Part shown: positions 36,519 through 45,086 of the stretch, piece by piece
How the letters are laid out: the number at the start of each line of letters is the position of its first letter
How positions within the stretch are numbered: the stretch's first letter is position 1
NCBI GenBank assembly: GCA_963732765.1
Contig: CAVTAS010000001.1
Location: 248,001 to 312,000 of the forward strand
Source: JANYHF01 sp963732765
Lineage (GTDB): Bacteria; Pseudomonadota; Alphaproteobacteria; Rhizobiales; Hyphomicrobiaceae
Reading direction: 5' to 3'
DNA length: 64,000 bases
Notes under the pieces: model-generated
Seen by the model: only the letters and a program-made list of their open reading frames with translations
Database searches by the model: none
Told to the model about the DNA's origin: nothing
Made by a program: the position numbers and the translations under genes

Positions 36519-38339
36519 TCATGTAAGGTGAGATGGACAAATTCCAACATCTCGGGGAAACGTCGTGGCGAGCTTCGCGTCGGTGTCGACTTCCTGAACC
36601 AGGACCCATTCAGGATCGTTGGGCGCCATCAGCCACAGCCCGACCAGGACCTTGGCGCTAGGGAACACCCGGCGTACACGACGCACCATGGTTCGCACCT
36701 GCGTTGCCCGCGCGCTCCCGACATATGAAAGGCAAACGACGGCATACTCCGGGTTCATCGCCTTCAGGGCGACCAAACCGGGAGGACCCACGTCGCTGCC
36801 GACGCTCGCCGCAACACCATCTCGCCGCAACACGTCCACGAACAACGCGGCTGCAGCCCGATCGATAGTGCTACGCCCGCCAAGGCAGACTATGGCAAGC
36901 TGCACAGGCCCACCAATAGAACCGTCGGGCGGCTCAGGCGCCACAGGATCGTCCAGACCATCGATCAGCTCGGCGACCCCGTCGGCCAGCGTAGCTTGCC
37001 GTTCGTCCGACAATGCGCCGCTGCTGGCATCGCGTTGCGCCAAGACAAGTCCAGGTAGGGCGACCGTGGAGCAATAGTCGGCCAGCGACGCAGTTTTGAG
37101 ATGCTTGTCGGCTTGATCGATGACGTCGGCGGGATCACCCGCGATCAAGCGTTGATAGAAGCTTTCCGGTGCCGTCAGCGCGGGCTGATCGCCCAACAGC
37201 ACGCGCAAGGATTCCAGCCGCCGCGTGTATTGGCCAAGGATCACCAGGCACATGGTCAAGGGCGTCGCCAGGATCAGGCCGATGGGCCCCCAGAGCCAGG
37301 TCCAGAACGTAGCGGAGACCACGATAGCGAGCGGCGACAAGCCGGTCTGACGCCCATAGATCTGCAGCTCGACAAGTTGCCCTATCACGCCCTCGCTGAC
37401 GATGAACAACAGCGCGGTCGCGATGACCATGCTCCAGCCCGGGTCAACGGCGGCGGCCAGCGCCACCGGCAGCACGCCCGCAATGATGGCGCCAACGTAA
37501 GGCACATAGCGCATCAGCATCGTGAAGATGCCCCACAGCACCGGGCTTGGCACGCCAATCAACCAGAGGCCAATGCCGACGATAACACCCGACAGGGCGT
37601 TCAGCAGCGTTTGCAGCAGAAAATATCTGCTGAGCCCGGAGGCCGCCTCCTGCATCGCCTCGGTCGTGCAGTGTAGTTCACGCGGGCCGAGCAGCTTGAT
37701 AGTGCGATCGCGCAAATCCTCCTGCTGCAACAGCAGGAAAATGACAAGTAGCACCACCAGAAATGTGCTCGCCAGCGGGCTGAAGATCGCCAGCATGTAG
37801 TCCGTCGCGACGGCGAACGGGCTCATGCCAGTTGAGCGCACCTCGACGGCGATCGGCGCCGTCTCGAGGCTCCCCGCGGTCAGTGCCGGAGCGGTCGCCA
37901 CCGGTGCTGCGCCACCTGCTAATTTCTGGCCGAGATCCTGGATGACGGACGTCGCCTTGGCGACCGCGCCGCTGTCGGTCGTCGAGCCCCTCAGAGTGCG
38001 GATCTTATCCCGCAGATGCGCCTGATACTGCGGCAGGTTCTCGCCAAGCTGGGTGATCTGCGTGGTGCCCAGGGCGCCAACCCCAAGGACGGCGCCAAAA
38101 CTGATCATAACCACGGCAATGACCGCCGGCGCGCGTGGAACGCCGAGGCGCCTGAGACCATGGGCCAGCGGCGCCAGCACAAAGCTGATGAGAACGGCCA
38201 GCGCCAGAGGTATCAGTACCTCCCGCGCCAAATACATCGCCCCTACGGTGACGACGCCCGTCAGCACGGCAACCAGTGTCGCCAAATCCTGGGCGTGTTC
38301 GTGTTTCGGCGCACTTGGTTGGACTTTATTCGTTGCCAT
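36519..38339 (-). CDS. AI-2E family transporter with extra C-terminal domain
   Basis: 606 residues, ATG 38339. Residues about 20-390 are the PerM/AI-2E permease: REVLIPLALAVLISFVLAPL, a long periplasmic loop, then LLNALSGVIVGIGLWLIGVP, GIFTMLMRYVPYVGAIIAGV and LWGPIGLILATPLTMCL. After a linker, residues about 480-606 form a soluble Rossmann-like domain (QLAIVCLGGRSTIDRAAAAL, VLVGLWLMAP) resembling a cobalamin-binding fold but without the DxHxxG ligand motif. Permeases of this family export small molecules; the substrate here is unknown. The extra domain may be regulatory. Confidence 0.88.
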   Translation of the reverse strand: MATNKVQPSAPKHEHAQDLATLVAVLTGVVTVGAMYLAREVLIPLALAVLISFVLAPLAHGLRRLGVPRAPAVIAVVMISFGAVLGVGALGTTQITQLGENLPQYQAHLRDKIRTLRGSTTDSGAVAKATSVIQDLGQKLAGGAAPVATAPALTAGSLETAPIAVEVRSTGMSPFAVATDYMLAIFSPLASTFLVVLLVIFLLLQQEDLRDRTIKLLGPRELHCTTEAMQEAASGLSRYFLLQTLLNALSGVIVGIGLWLIGVPSPVLWGIFTMLMRYVPYVGAIIAGVLPVALAAAVDPGWSMVIATALLFIVSEGVIGQLVELQIYGRQTGLSPLAIVVSATFWTWLWGPIGLILATPLTMCLVILGQYTRRLESLRVLLGDQPALTAPESFYQRLIAGDPADVIDQADKHLKTASLADYCSTVALPGLVLAQRDASSGALSDERQATLADGVAELIDGLDDPVAPEPPDGSIGGPVQLAIVCLGGRSTIDRAAAALFVDVLRRDGVAASVGSDVGPPGLVALKAMNPEYAVVCLSYVGSARATQVRTMVRRVRRVFPSAKVLVGLWLMAPNDPEWVLVQEVDTDAKLATTFPRDVGICPSHLT

Positions 38340-38348
38340 CTCGCTGTG

Positions 38349-38564
38349 TCACGCTCTCATGCGCCGTTCGGGACCACCACCGGATCGCGCCGGGCCGCGG
38401 TCGTCAAAAACCAAGAACGAGCGCTCGCGGCCGCAGCCTGTACAGGCAAAGATGTTGGCGCGTGACGCCAGCGCCGAATGCGCGGCATCAATTCGTTTCA
38501 GGGTGAGCTGGCCGCCACACTGATCGCAGCGTGAGATGGGCGGCGGCTCGACAGTTCTGCGCAT
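38349..38564 (-). CDS. Small zinc-ribbon protein
   Basis: 71 residues from ATG 38564 with AAGGA upstream. Two CxxC knuckles, CDQCGG near residue 13 and CTGCGRE near 41, 24 residues apart, form a probable zinc ribbon. The protein is basic at both ends. It begins 225 bp upstream of the AI-2E start and runs in the same direction, ending 10 bp before it, so the two are likely co-transcribed. Function unknown. Confidence 0.6.
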   Translation of the reverse strand: MRRTVEPPPISRCDQCGGQLTLKRIDAAHSALASRANIFACTGCGRERSFLVFDDRGPARSGGGPERRMRA

Positions 38565-39492
38565 GGACTGTCCTTTTGGCGGTATTTGCTTTGATTGCGC
38601 TGACAACGCCGCGGGGGTCGGAATGGTTCCGCTGGGACTGGGTTAGCCTAGCGGCACTCGATGACCTCAGTTGACCGCCCCACGCCGTTGCAATCCGTCG
38701 AAGTGAGAAGCCGACGCGAGAAGTCGGAACAGTCCCGGGGTCAGCGGGTCGACCAGTGAGCCCGTGCTGATTCGGTGTACCGATGAATTGCCAAGTGACC
38801 TCATTGTTATGCACTTGCTCGGAATACTTCATTTCTAAGTTCGTCGATTTGACGGGTCACGCCCCCCTCTGACAAATAGACATGGCTGTGCCTTGATCGA
38901 AGCCGTTAACGAACCCAGATGGGGTGCGGGGCTGCCGAGTGCCGCGAATGGATTTTAGAGAATGCGGCACCCGGCCGCCCCGCCAGCGTTTTTTCGATCC
39001 CTCCGTCGCCACGTTTCCTGTGGGCTGCTCCACGCTCCGGCTTCTCACCCGGGGCGGACGACGGCGGCCGCCAACGCCAAGGTGTGCGGCACCCGGCGCT
39101 GGTCGCTGCCCTCTCCCAGCAGATCGAGACGCCCTCGAGTGCATCCCCGTAGAAGAGGTGAAGTAATGATAGTATAAATTTGACGATTTGCAATGTATTT
39201 CTCAAGTAGGAAGTCAAAAAATTCTATTTATACTGTTTTAACCAAAGACAGGGTTGCCACATCTTGCAATTTTGAGCGGGCGGCAGGCGGCAAATGCCGG
39301 TTATCTGCTCAATCCGAGCTTGCGCTCGCTGAAACGTGACCCTCGTGACCCAAAACAATCATCCTGGACTTGGTGCTGGGCGGTACATGACATGCAATAC
39401 CGGTTCGACGAGTTGGTGCGCGGGAGCGTGGCGTGGACGGGGCGGCGAACTCCCTGATTTCTTCGTCAGCCACGCGGGAGACGGAGCCGGGT
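38565..39492. other. Long region with no supported gene
   Basis: About 930 bp. The first half has scattered short frames with no family match. Around 38960-39085 there is GC-rich sequence with the block TGCGGCACCCGGC repeated (near 38963 and 39085). From about 39160 to 39250 the sequence becomes strikingly AT-rich. Possibly the remains of a mobile element or phage attachment region; no gene is claimed. Confidence 0.45.
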
Positions 39493-39752
39493 GGCGCGGC
39501 GCTGTGGACCGGGGCCGCCGTGGCGGTGCTCAACGCGGCCTATCCGGGGGATGAGTTCATGCATTGGCCGGCCTTCGAGCGGCCGCTGCCGCACAACCGG
39601 GACGGGGCGCAAATCGCTGGTGATGATCTTGGCACGCCCCTGGCGCTCCTGCTCAATCAGACCGGCTACCACCTCGACGCGCGCGCAGCCTACGACCTCG
39701 CCGAGCCGCTCTACCAACGCTCCCTCGCGATCCGCGAAACAGCGCTGGGACC
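39493..39752 (+). pseudogene. Fragment of a tetratricopeptide-repeat protein
   Basis: A reading frame carries LNAAYPGDEFMHWPAFERPL, ALLLNQTGYHLDARAAYDLA and AEPLYQRSLAIRETALGPG, the junction between the helical domain and first TPR of NB-ARC/TPR signalling proteins. Neither the N-terminal NTPase domain nor later repeats are present. The sequence stops a few bases from the end of the convergent oxidase gene. A relic of a much larger gene. Confidence 0.65.
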
Positions 39753-39763
39753 GGGCGCCTTCG

Positions 39764-41179
39764 TTACCCCAACACCCTCCCCCTTCCCAACACCCCCGTC
39801 GGATCCAGCACCCCCTTCACCGCCCGCATCAGCTCCATCTCCACGGCCCCCTTCACCTCCACCAGCAACTCGCGCTTCAGCCGGCCGATGCCGTGTTCGG
39901 CGCTGATCGATCCGCCCAGCTCGCGCACCAGGCCGTAGACCACCGCGCTCACCTCGTCGGTGCGCGCCAAGTACGCCGCCTTGTCCATGCCGACGGGCTG
40001 GCTGGTGTTGTAGTGCAGGTTGCCGTCGCCGAAATGGCCGAAGGGGAGGGGGCGGATTCCCGGCATGACGCGCTCTAACGCGAGGTTGCCGCGCGCGATC
40101 AGCTCGGGGATGGCGGCGATGGGGACGGAGACGTCGTGCTTGATGCTGCCGCCCTCGAATTTCTGCGTTTCCGACAGGTCCTCGCGCATGGCCCACAGGG
40201 CGCGGGATTGGGCGATGGTTTCGGCCAGCGCGACGTCCTCGATGGCGCCGGCCTCCAGCGCGGCGGAGAGTTCGCGCTCGGCCAGGGCGCGGGTGGCGCC
40301 GTCGTCGGTGAAGCCGGAGAGTTCCAGGAGCACGTACCAGGCGTGCTTGCCGGCCAGCGGATCGCGGTGCTGGGGAAAGTGGCGCGTGACGAAGTCCACG
40401 GCCAGACGCGGCAGCAGCTCGAAGGCGGTGAGGGCGGGGCCGGCGGTTTCGCGGATGCGCGTGAAGAGGCTGAGCGCCGCTTCGGGCGAGGCCAGGCCCA
40501 CGAAGGCGGTGGCGCGCTCGCGGGGGCGCGGCCAGAGTTTCAGGACGGCCGCCGTGATGACGCCGAGCGTGCCCTCGGCGCCGATGAACAGGTGCTTCAG
40601 GTCGTAGCCGGTGTTGTCCTTGCGGAGCGAGCGCAGGCCGTTCCAGATGCGTCCGTCGGCCAGCACCACTTCAAGTCCCAAAACCATGTCGCGCGCGTTG
40701 CCATAGGCCAGCACCTGGATGCCGCCGGCGTTGGTGGAGAGCGTGCCGCCGACCATGCAGGAGCCCTCGGAGGCGAGGCTGAGCGGGTAGAGGCGGTCAG
40801 CGGCCTCGGCGGCGAGTTGCACGGTGCGCAGCGTGACGCCGGCCTCGGCGGTGAGTGTGTAGCCTTGCGGGTCTAGCGAGCGGATGGCGTTCATGCGGGC
40901 GAGCGAGAGGATGACTTCCTCTCCGCTCTCGTCGGGCACCTGCGCGCCGGTGAGGCCGGTGTTGCCCGATTGCGGGATGATCGGCGTGCCGGTGGCGTGG
41001 GCGAGGGCCATGATGGCCGACACTTCGGCTGATGTGCGGGGGCGGAGGACCAAGCTGGTCCTGCCGTGCCAGAGGCCGCGCCATTCCTCGGTGTACGGCG
41101 CGATATCGGCGGGAGCGGTCAACGCGTTGGGCGCGCCCACGATGGCGGCGAATTTGGCGATAGTGTCGGGGGTGGGCAT
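39764..41179 (-). CDS. FAD-binding oxidoreductase, GlcD/D-2-hydroxyacid dehydrogenase-like
   Basis: 471 residues, ATG 41179. The PP-loop FAD domain has LVLRPRTSAEVSAIMALAHA, PIIPQSGNTGLTGAQVPDES, ASEGSCMVGGTLSTNAGGIQ and FIGAEGTLGVITAAVLKLWP. The cap domain holds PLPFGHFGDGNLHYN (metal/substrate His) and near the end ISAEHGIGRLKREL. This set is that of D-2-hydroxyglutarate/D-lactate/glycolate dehydrogenases. It oxidises a D-2-hydroxyacid using FAD; the exact substrate is uncertain. A REP hairpin (41193-41286) lies directly upstream of its start. Confidence 0.93.
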   Translation of the reverse strand: MPTPDTIAKFAAIVGAPNALTAPADIAPYTEEWRGLWHGRTSLVLRPRTSAEVSAIMALAHATGTPIIPQSGNTGLTGAQVPDESGEEVILSLARMNAIRSLDPQGYTLTAEAGVTLRTVQLAAEAADRLYPLSLASEGSCMVGGTLSTNAGGIQVLAYGNARDMVLGLEVVLADGRIWNGLRSLRKDNTGYDLKHLFIGAEGTLGVITAAVLKLWPRPRERATAFVGLASPEAALSLFTRIRETAGPALTAFELLPRLAVDFVTRHFPQHRDPLAGKHAWYVLLELSGFTDDGATRALAERELSAALEAGAIEDVALAETIAQSRALWAMREDLSETQKFEGGSIKHDVSVPIAAIPELIARGNLALERVMPGIRPLPFGHFGDGNLHYNTSQPVGMDKAAYLARTDEVSAVVYGLVRELGGSISAEHGIGRLKRELLVEVKGAVEMELMRAVKGVLDPTGVLGRGRVLG

Positions 41180-41192
41180 GGGCGAGGTCCGG

Positions 41193-41286
41193 ATTAAACG
41201 GGGACAGTTTACTATATATACGCGTCACAACTATGCAAACATGGACAGCTCATCAGCGCGATATAAGTAAACTGTCCCCGTTTAAT
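41193..41286. repeat. REP/BIME hairpin 1 (AAACGGGGACAGTTTACT type)
   Basis: The left arm begins ATTAAACGGGGACAGTTTAC at 41193 and the right arm GTAAACTGTCCCCGTTTAAT ends at 41286; arms are complementary over about 20 bases with a 54-nt loop. It overlaps the TGA of the aldo/keto reductase and lies upstream of the oxidase start. One of four copies around the RAYT gene. Confidence 0.85.
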
Positions 41287-42260
41287 CACCCGAGCGTATA
41301 CTGCCGCGTCGCCTCAGGATCGTCCGTGCTCGGCTTGATCGCAGCCAATTCGTCCCACACCGCCAGCGGGATCGGATGCGCGGCCCAGGCCAGCGTTTCC
41401 GCCACCCGCTCGGGTTTCGACACACCGCAGATGGTCGAGGCAATGCGTTTGTCGCGCATCGAGAACTGCAGCGCGACCGCCCCCGGGGGCACATTGTGCC
41501 GGGCGCAGATCGCCTCCACCTGGCGCACCGGCCCGAGCACGGCCTCGCTGGCGAGCTGATAGGCGTAGCGCCCGTAAGCCACGCCCTTGGCGAACACGCC
41601 GCCGGCGTAGGGCGCGGCGTTCAGCACGGCGATGCCCCGGCTCACTGCGAAGTCGATCATGCGTTCCGCGTTGCGGTTCACGACCGTAAAGCGGTTGTGC
41701 GTGATCAGCGCGTCGAATTCCCACTCCCCAAGGATCGGCATCATGACGTCGACCCGTCCCGCCGCCAGCCCCACGGCCGTGCACAGACCTTCCGCCTTCA
41801 TCTTGAACAGTTCCGCGATCGGGCCGGTCTTGGCCGTCACTTCGGCGAGATCGGCGCAATGCTCGGGATCGTGCAGGTGCAAGAGGTCGATCTTGCTGAC
41901 ATTGAGCGCCTTCAGGCTCTCCTCCAGCGAGCGGCGGGCGCGGCCGGCTTCGAAGCGCGAGGTCGTGAAGTCGCGGTCGAGCTTGCTGGAGATGACGAAG
42001 CCCTTGGGCAGCCCGCCCAGTTCCTTAATCACCGCGCCGATACGCTCCTCGCTACGGCCCGTTCCGTAGTTGCGCGAGGTGTCGATGACATTGGCCGGCC
42101 CGGCAAAGATCGCGCGGATGGTGGCATAGGCGCGTTCCTCGTCCACGGCATAGCCGTAGGTTTCGGGCATATTGCCCAGGCCCGAGGTGCCGAAGGCGAT
42201 CGGCGTGACCTCAAGGCCGGTATGGCCGAGGCGGGTTTTGGCAAGGGTGGGGCTGGGCAT
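41286..42260 (-). CDS. Aldo/keto reductase
   Basis: 324 residues from ATG 42260 (TTG at 42323 rejected). TIM-barrel AKR with the catalytic tetrad visible: Asp in VIDTSRNYG, Tyr in RNYGTGRSE, Lys in VISSKLDRD and His in LLHLHDPEH. Strand PIAFGTSGLGN near the N-terminus and GRVDVMMPIL are as in D-threo-aldose dehydrogenase/pyridoxal dehydrogenase relatives. It probably oxidises a sugar lactol or aldehyde with NAD(P). Its stop lies inside REP hairpin 1. Confidence 0.9.
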   Translation of the reverse strand: MPSPTLAKTRLGHTGLEVTPIAFGTSGLGNMPETYGYAVDEERAYATIRAIFAGPANVIDTSRNYGTGRSEERIGAVIKELGGLPKGFVISSKLDRDFTTSRFEAGRARRSLEESLKALNVSKIDLLHLHDPEHCADLAEVTAKTGPIAELFKMKAEGLCTAVGLAAGRVDVMMPILGEWEFDALITHNRFTVVNRNAERMIDFAVSRGIAVLNAAPYAGGVFAKGVAYGRYAYQLASEAVLGPVRQVEAICARHNVPPGAVALQFSMRDKRIASTICGVSKPERVAETLAWAAHPIPLAVWDELAAIKPSTDDPEATRQYTLG

Positions 42261-42326
42261 GGCGTAGGCTCCGCTGCGATGGGAATGGAGCGCGACACTG
42301 GACCAAGGCGGCGTTCGGGGCAAGAA

Positions 42327-42416
42327 TAAACGGGGACAGTTTACTTATATCGCGTGCCGATGGATCGCGCAATGCGGCGATACATCAACGCGATATAAGT
42401 GAACTGTCCCCGTTTA
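42327..42416. repeat. REP/BIME hairpin 2
   Basis: Left arm TAAACGGGGACAGTTTACTT from 42327 and right arm ending CTGTCCCCGTTTA at 42416, with one T/G difference in the stem (AGTGAACTG). The inner part TATATCGCG pairs with CGCGATATA. Lies between the divergent AKR and SRPBCC genes. Confidence 0.85.
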
Positions 42417-42489
42417 GTCCTGTCTATGGTCGCGTTTACTCAAGCGCACACCGGGTGTATTCGACTGAGCCTGACGTAAGGAGGCCACC

Positions 42490-42891
42490 ATGAAAATTAC
42501 CGTCGAAACCAAAGTCGCGGCCCCGATCGCCGAGGTCTGGCGCGCCTGGACCACGCCGGCCGACATCGTCAAGTGGAATGCCGCCTCGGACGATTGGCAC
42601 ACCACCAAGGCCACGGTGGACTTGCGCGTCGGCGGGGCGTTCTCATCCCGCATGGAAGCCAAGGACGGCAGCTTCGGGTTCGATTTTGCCGGGACCTACA
42701 CGAAGGTCGAGACCCACAAACGGCTCGAAGCCACCTTCGGCGACCGGACCATGCAGATCGAATTCATTCCGGGGACGGATGGCGTGACAGTGCGCGAAAC
42801 CTTCGACGCCGAGACGCAGAATCCCGAAGAGCTGCAGCGCAACGGCTGGCAAGCGATCCTGAACAATTTCAAGAAACACGTTGAGGGGTAA
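42490..42891 (+). CDS. SRPBCC/AHSA1-like domain protein
   Basis: 133 residues, ATG 42490 preceded by AAGGAGG. It begins MKITVETKVAAPIAEVWRAW with TTPADIVKWNAASDDWHTTK, VGGAFSSRMEAKDGSFGFDF and a C-terminal helix WQAILNNFKKHVEG, the helix-grip fold of AHSA1/START-like proteins. These bind hydrophobic ligands or assist Hsp90-type chaperones; bacterial roles are mostly unknown. Flanked by REP hairpins on both sides. Confidence 0.9.
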   Translation: MKITVETKVAAPIAEVWRAWTTPADIVKWNAASDDWHTTKATVDLRVGGAFSSRMEAKDGSFGFDFAGTYTKVETHKRLEATFGDRTMQIEFIPGTDGVTVRETFDAETQNPEELQRNGWQAILNNFKKHVEG

Positions 42892-42903
42892 GCGGGGACG
42901 GAA

Positions 42904-43020
42904 ATAAACGGGACAGTTTACTTATATCGGAAATAAACGGGGACAGTTTACTTATATCGCGACGGAAATGTTTCGTTGTTTGAAGGCAGGTGCAGCGATA
43001 TAAGTAGACTGTCCCCGTTT
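42904..43020. repeat. REP/BIME hairpin 3 with duplicated left arm
   Basis: Two left arms stand in tandem, TAAACGGGACAGTTTACTTA at 42904 (one G short) and TAAACGGGGACAGTTTACTT at 42934. A single right arm, TAAGTAGACTGTCCCCGTTT, ends at 43020. The RAYT gene ends 9 bp further on. Confidence 0.85.
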
Positions 43021-43028
43021 GCCCCCGT

Positions 43029-43698
43029 CTACTCCGCCCGTGCCGGCCGACCTGGTTTCCGCCGCGCCAGCACCCGGCCTGACGCGGCCTCCAGCTGCGC
43101 AACGAAGTCTTTCCCACCCAGCGGCCTGCCGGTCCGTTCATGAGCGCGGATCTGCGCGGCGCTCTCCTCGCTCAGCCCCTGCCCGAGGAACTTCGCCCAC
43201 GAGCCGACCCCATCGAGCGGGGCCGGTCGGTCCTTGGCCACCAGATGCATCGGTGCGGCGGGCCAGATGCGCGGCCGCACTGGACCAGGGCCAGGCCTCG
43301 GGTGCTTCGGCCAGCTTGGCGCGCACGGGATTGAGTTCGACATAGCGCACCGCGATGAGGAGATGCTCGGGATCGAGCGGGCAGGAGTGGAAGCGCTCCT
43401 GCCACAGGTGCCCCGACCAGCCCTCGCGCTTGTTGACCACGGCGGTATAGCGCCGATGCGCATCGGCGAACGCGCGGCGCAGCCCCCCGGCATCGGTGGG
43501 AACGGCGACCAGATGTACGTGGTTCGGCATCAGGCACCAGGCCAGCACGGCGACCTGTGCCTTCGTGCAGCCCTCGGCGATCAGGTCGCGGTAGCGCTCG
43601 TAGTCGGTCTCGTGGAAGAACACCTGCTGGCGCCGGTTGCCGCGTTGGGTCACGTGATGTGCAACGTCTGGGATGACGACGCGGGCAAGGCGGGCCAT
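43029..43698 (-). pseudogene. REP-associated tyrosine transposase (RAYT, Y1_Tnp/IS200-like), frameshifted
   Basis: ATG 43698: MARLARVVIPDVAHHVTQRG, then YERYRDLIAEGC and the HUH motif CLMPNHVHLVAVPTD. The Tyr region RAFADAHRRYTAVVNKREGW is followed by GHLWQERFHSCPLD and AVRYVELNPVRAKLA. After LARRTDA the family C-terminus (LVAKDRPAPLDGVGSWAKFL, HERTGRPLGGKDFV, ending KPGRPARAE) is in the next frame; one surplus T near 43245 explains it. RAYTs cleave single-stranded REP hairpins; four REP copies lie within 2.6 kb, so this one is their likely cognate enzyme. Confidence 0.88.
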
Positions 43699-43741
43699 AG
43701 GCGCTCCTCTAATGGGTAAAGCGGGGAAATAAACGGGGACA

Positions 43742-43841
43742 GGAAGTAAAACGGGGACAGTTTACTTATATCGCGTCACCGCTGTCCGAACAAGCCCGAA
43801 CCTTTAGCGCGATATAAGTAAACTGTCCCCGTTTTACTTCC
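43742..43841. repeat. REP/BIME hairpin 4 (longest)
   Basis: GGAAGTAAAACGGGGACAGT starts at 43742 and its complement ends at 43841. The stem continues through TTACTTATATCGCG, giving about 34 paired bases and a 32-nt loop. A partial extra left arm (AAATAAACGGGGACAG) precedes it at about 43727. It lies upstream of the RAYT start and of sucD. Confidence 0.87.
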
Positions 43842-43934
43842 CCGTTTGACTGCTGTCTCTGTTCGCCCCCACCTTGATCTCCGCCCCAATCTCCCCCATG
43901 ACATGCCGCAGCGCAGCATAACCATGGGTGCCCG

Positions 43935-44819
43935 ATGTCGATCCTCGTTTCCGCCGCCACCAAAGTCATCTGCCAGGGATTTACCGGCGCGCAGGGTACC
44001 TTCCACTCCGAGCAGGCAATAGCCTATGGCACCCAGATGGTCGGCGGCGTGACGCCAGGCAAAGGCGGGTCAGTGCACCTCGGGCTGCCGGTGTGGGACA
44101 CGGTGGCCGAGGCCCGCCGCGCCACTGGCTGCGACGCCTCCGCCATCTATGTCCCTCCCCCGTTCGCGGCTGACGCGATCCTGGAGGCCATATCGGCCGA
44201 AGTGCCGCTGATCGTGTGCATCACGGAAGGCATCCCGGTCATGGATATGATCAAGGTCAAGCGCGCTTTGCAGGGCTCGAAATCGCGCCTGATCGGGCCG
44301 AATTGCCCAGGCCTCTTGACGCCCGGCGAGTGCAAGATCGGCATCATGCCCGGCAACATCTTCATGAAGGGCTCGGTCGGCATCGTGTCGCGCTCGGGCA
44401 CGCTGACCTACGAGGCGGTGAAGCAGACCACGGACGCCGGCCTCGGCCAGACCACGGCAGTTGGCATCGGCGGCGATCCGATCAAGGGCACCGAGCACAT
44501 CGACGTGCTGGAGATGTTCCTGGCCGATCCCGCGACCAAGAGCATCGTCATGATCGGCGAGATCGGCGGCTCGGCCGAGGAAGAGGCGGCGGAGTTTCTG
44601 GCGAGCGAGGGGCGCAAGGGCCGGGGCAAGCCGACGGTTGGGTTCATCGCCGGGGTGACGGCGCCTCCAGGGCGGCGCATGGGCCATGCCGGCGCGATTA
44701 TCTCGGGCGGTAAGGGTACGGCGGGGGCCAAGATCGAGGCGATGCGGATGGCGGGGATCACGGTGGCGGCCAGCCCGGCAGCGCTGGGGACGACGCTGGC
44801 GGGGGTGTTGGGGAGGTAG
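43935..44819 (+). CDS. sucD: Succinate-CoA ligase (ADP-forming) alpha subunit
   Basis: 294 residues, ATG 43935, family length. MSILVSAATKVICQGFTGAQ and TPGKGGSVHLGLPVWDTVAE form the CoA-binding Rossmann part; IGPNCPGLLTPGECKIGIMP and GIVSRSGTLTYEAVKQTTDA follow. The phosphorylated His is in GRRMGHAGAIISGGKGTA. It makes ATP/GTP from succinyl-CoA in the TCA cycle together with SucB-independent beta subunit SucC. sucC, normally immediately upstream, is not present here: REP hairpin 4 ends 94 bp before the start. sucA follows 2.1 kb downstream with unrelated genes in between. Confidence 0.95.
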   Translation: MSILVSAATKVICQGFTGAQGTFHSEQAIAYGTQMVGGVTPGKGGSVHLGLPVWDTVAEARRATGCDASAIYVPPPFAADAILEAISAEVPLIVCITEGIPVMDMIKVKRALQGSKSRLIGPNCPGLLTPGECKIGIMPGNIFMKGSVGIVSRSGTLTYEAVKQTTDAGLGQTTAVGIGGDPIKGTEHIDVLEMFLADPATKSIVMIGEIGGSAEEEAAEFLASEGRKGRGKPTVGFIAGVTAPPGRRMGHAGAIISGGKGTAGAKIEAMRMAGITVAASPAALGTTLAGVLGR

Positions 44820-44855
44820 TAAGGTTTATCGGTTGGTCTGGAAGGAGTGGCAGTC

Positions 44856-45059
44856 ATGATCAGTTGGAGCTTGCAGGAAGCCGAGGCTCGGTTGGAGGAG
44901 CTGGTTGCGAATGCGCCAGTGGTCGGTCCGCAAGAGATTACTGATGATGGCAAGCCGGTAGCGGTGCTTATGACGGTTCAGGAGTATGAGCGGAAGGTGG
45001 ACGAGCAAAGCTCGGTGGCTCGCGCCACCCATTCCAATAAGGTGCAGGAAGCAACTTAG
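44856..45059 (+). CDS. Phd/YefM-type antitoxin (orphan)
   Basis: 67 residues from ATG 44856 with GGAG eight bases upstream (GTG at 44847 less likely). ISWSLQEAEARLEELVANAP followed by GPQEITDDGKPVAVLMTVQE and YERK is the Phd/YefM DNA-binding fold. Family members repress their operon and neutralise a Doc/RelE/PIN toxin with the C-terminal tail. No toxin gene follows: the next gene is convergent and unrelated. Probably a solitary relic or acting in trans. Confidence 0.82.
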   Translation: MISWSLQEAEARLEELVANAPVVGPQEITDDGKPVAVLMTVQEYERKVDEQSSVARATHSNKVQEAT

Positions 45060-45086
45060 CGCGACGTTGGCCAGCGAGGGTTTTCT

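Noticed and set aside
38488..38832. 114-codon minus-strand frame overlapping the zinc-ribbon gene
   Set aside because: Different frame from the CxxC protein; no domain and no ribosome site.
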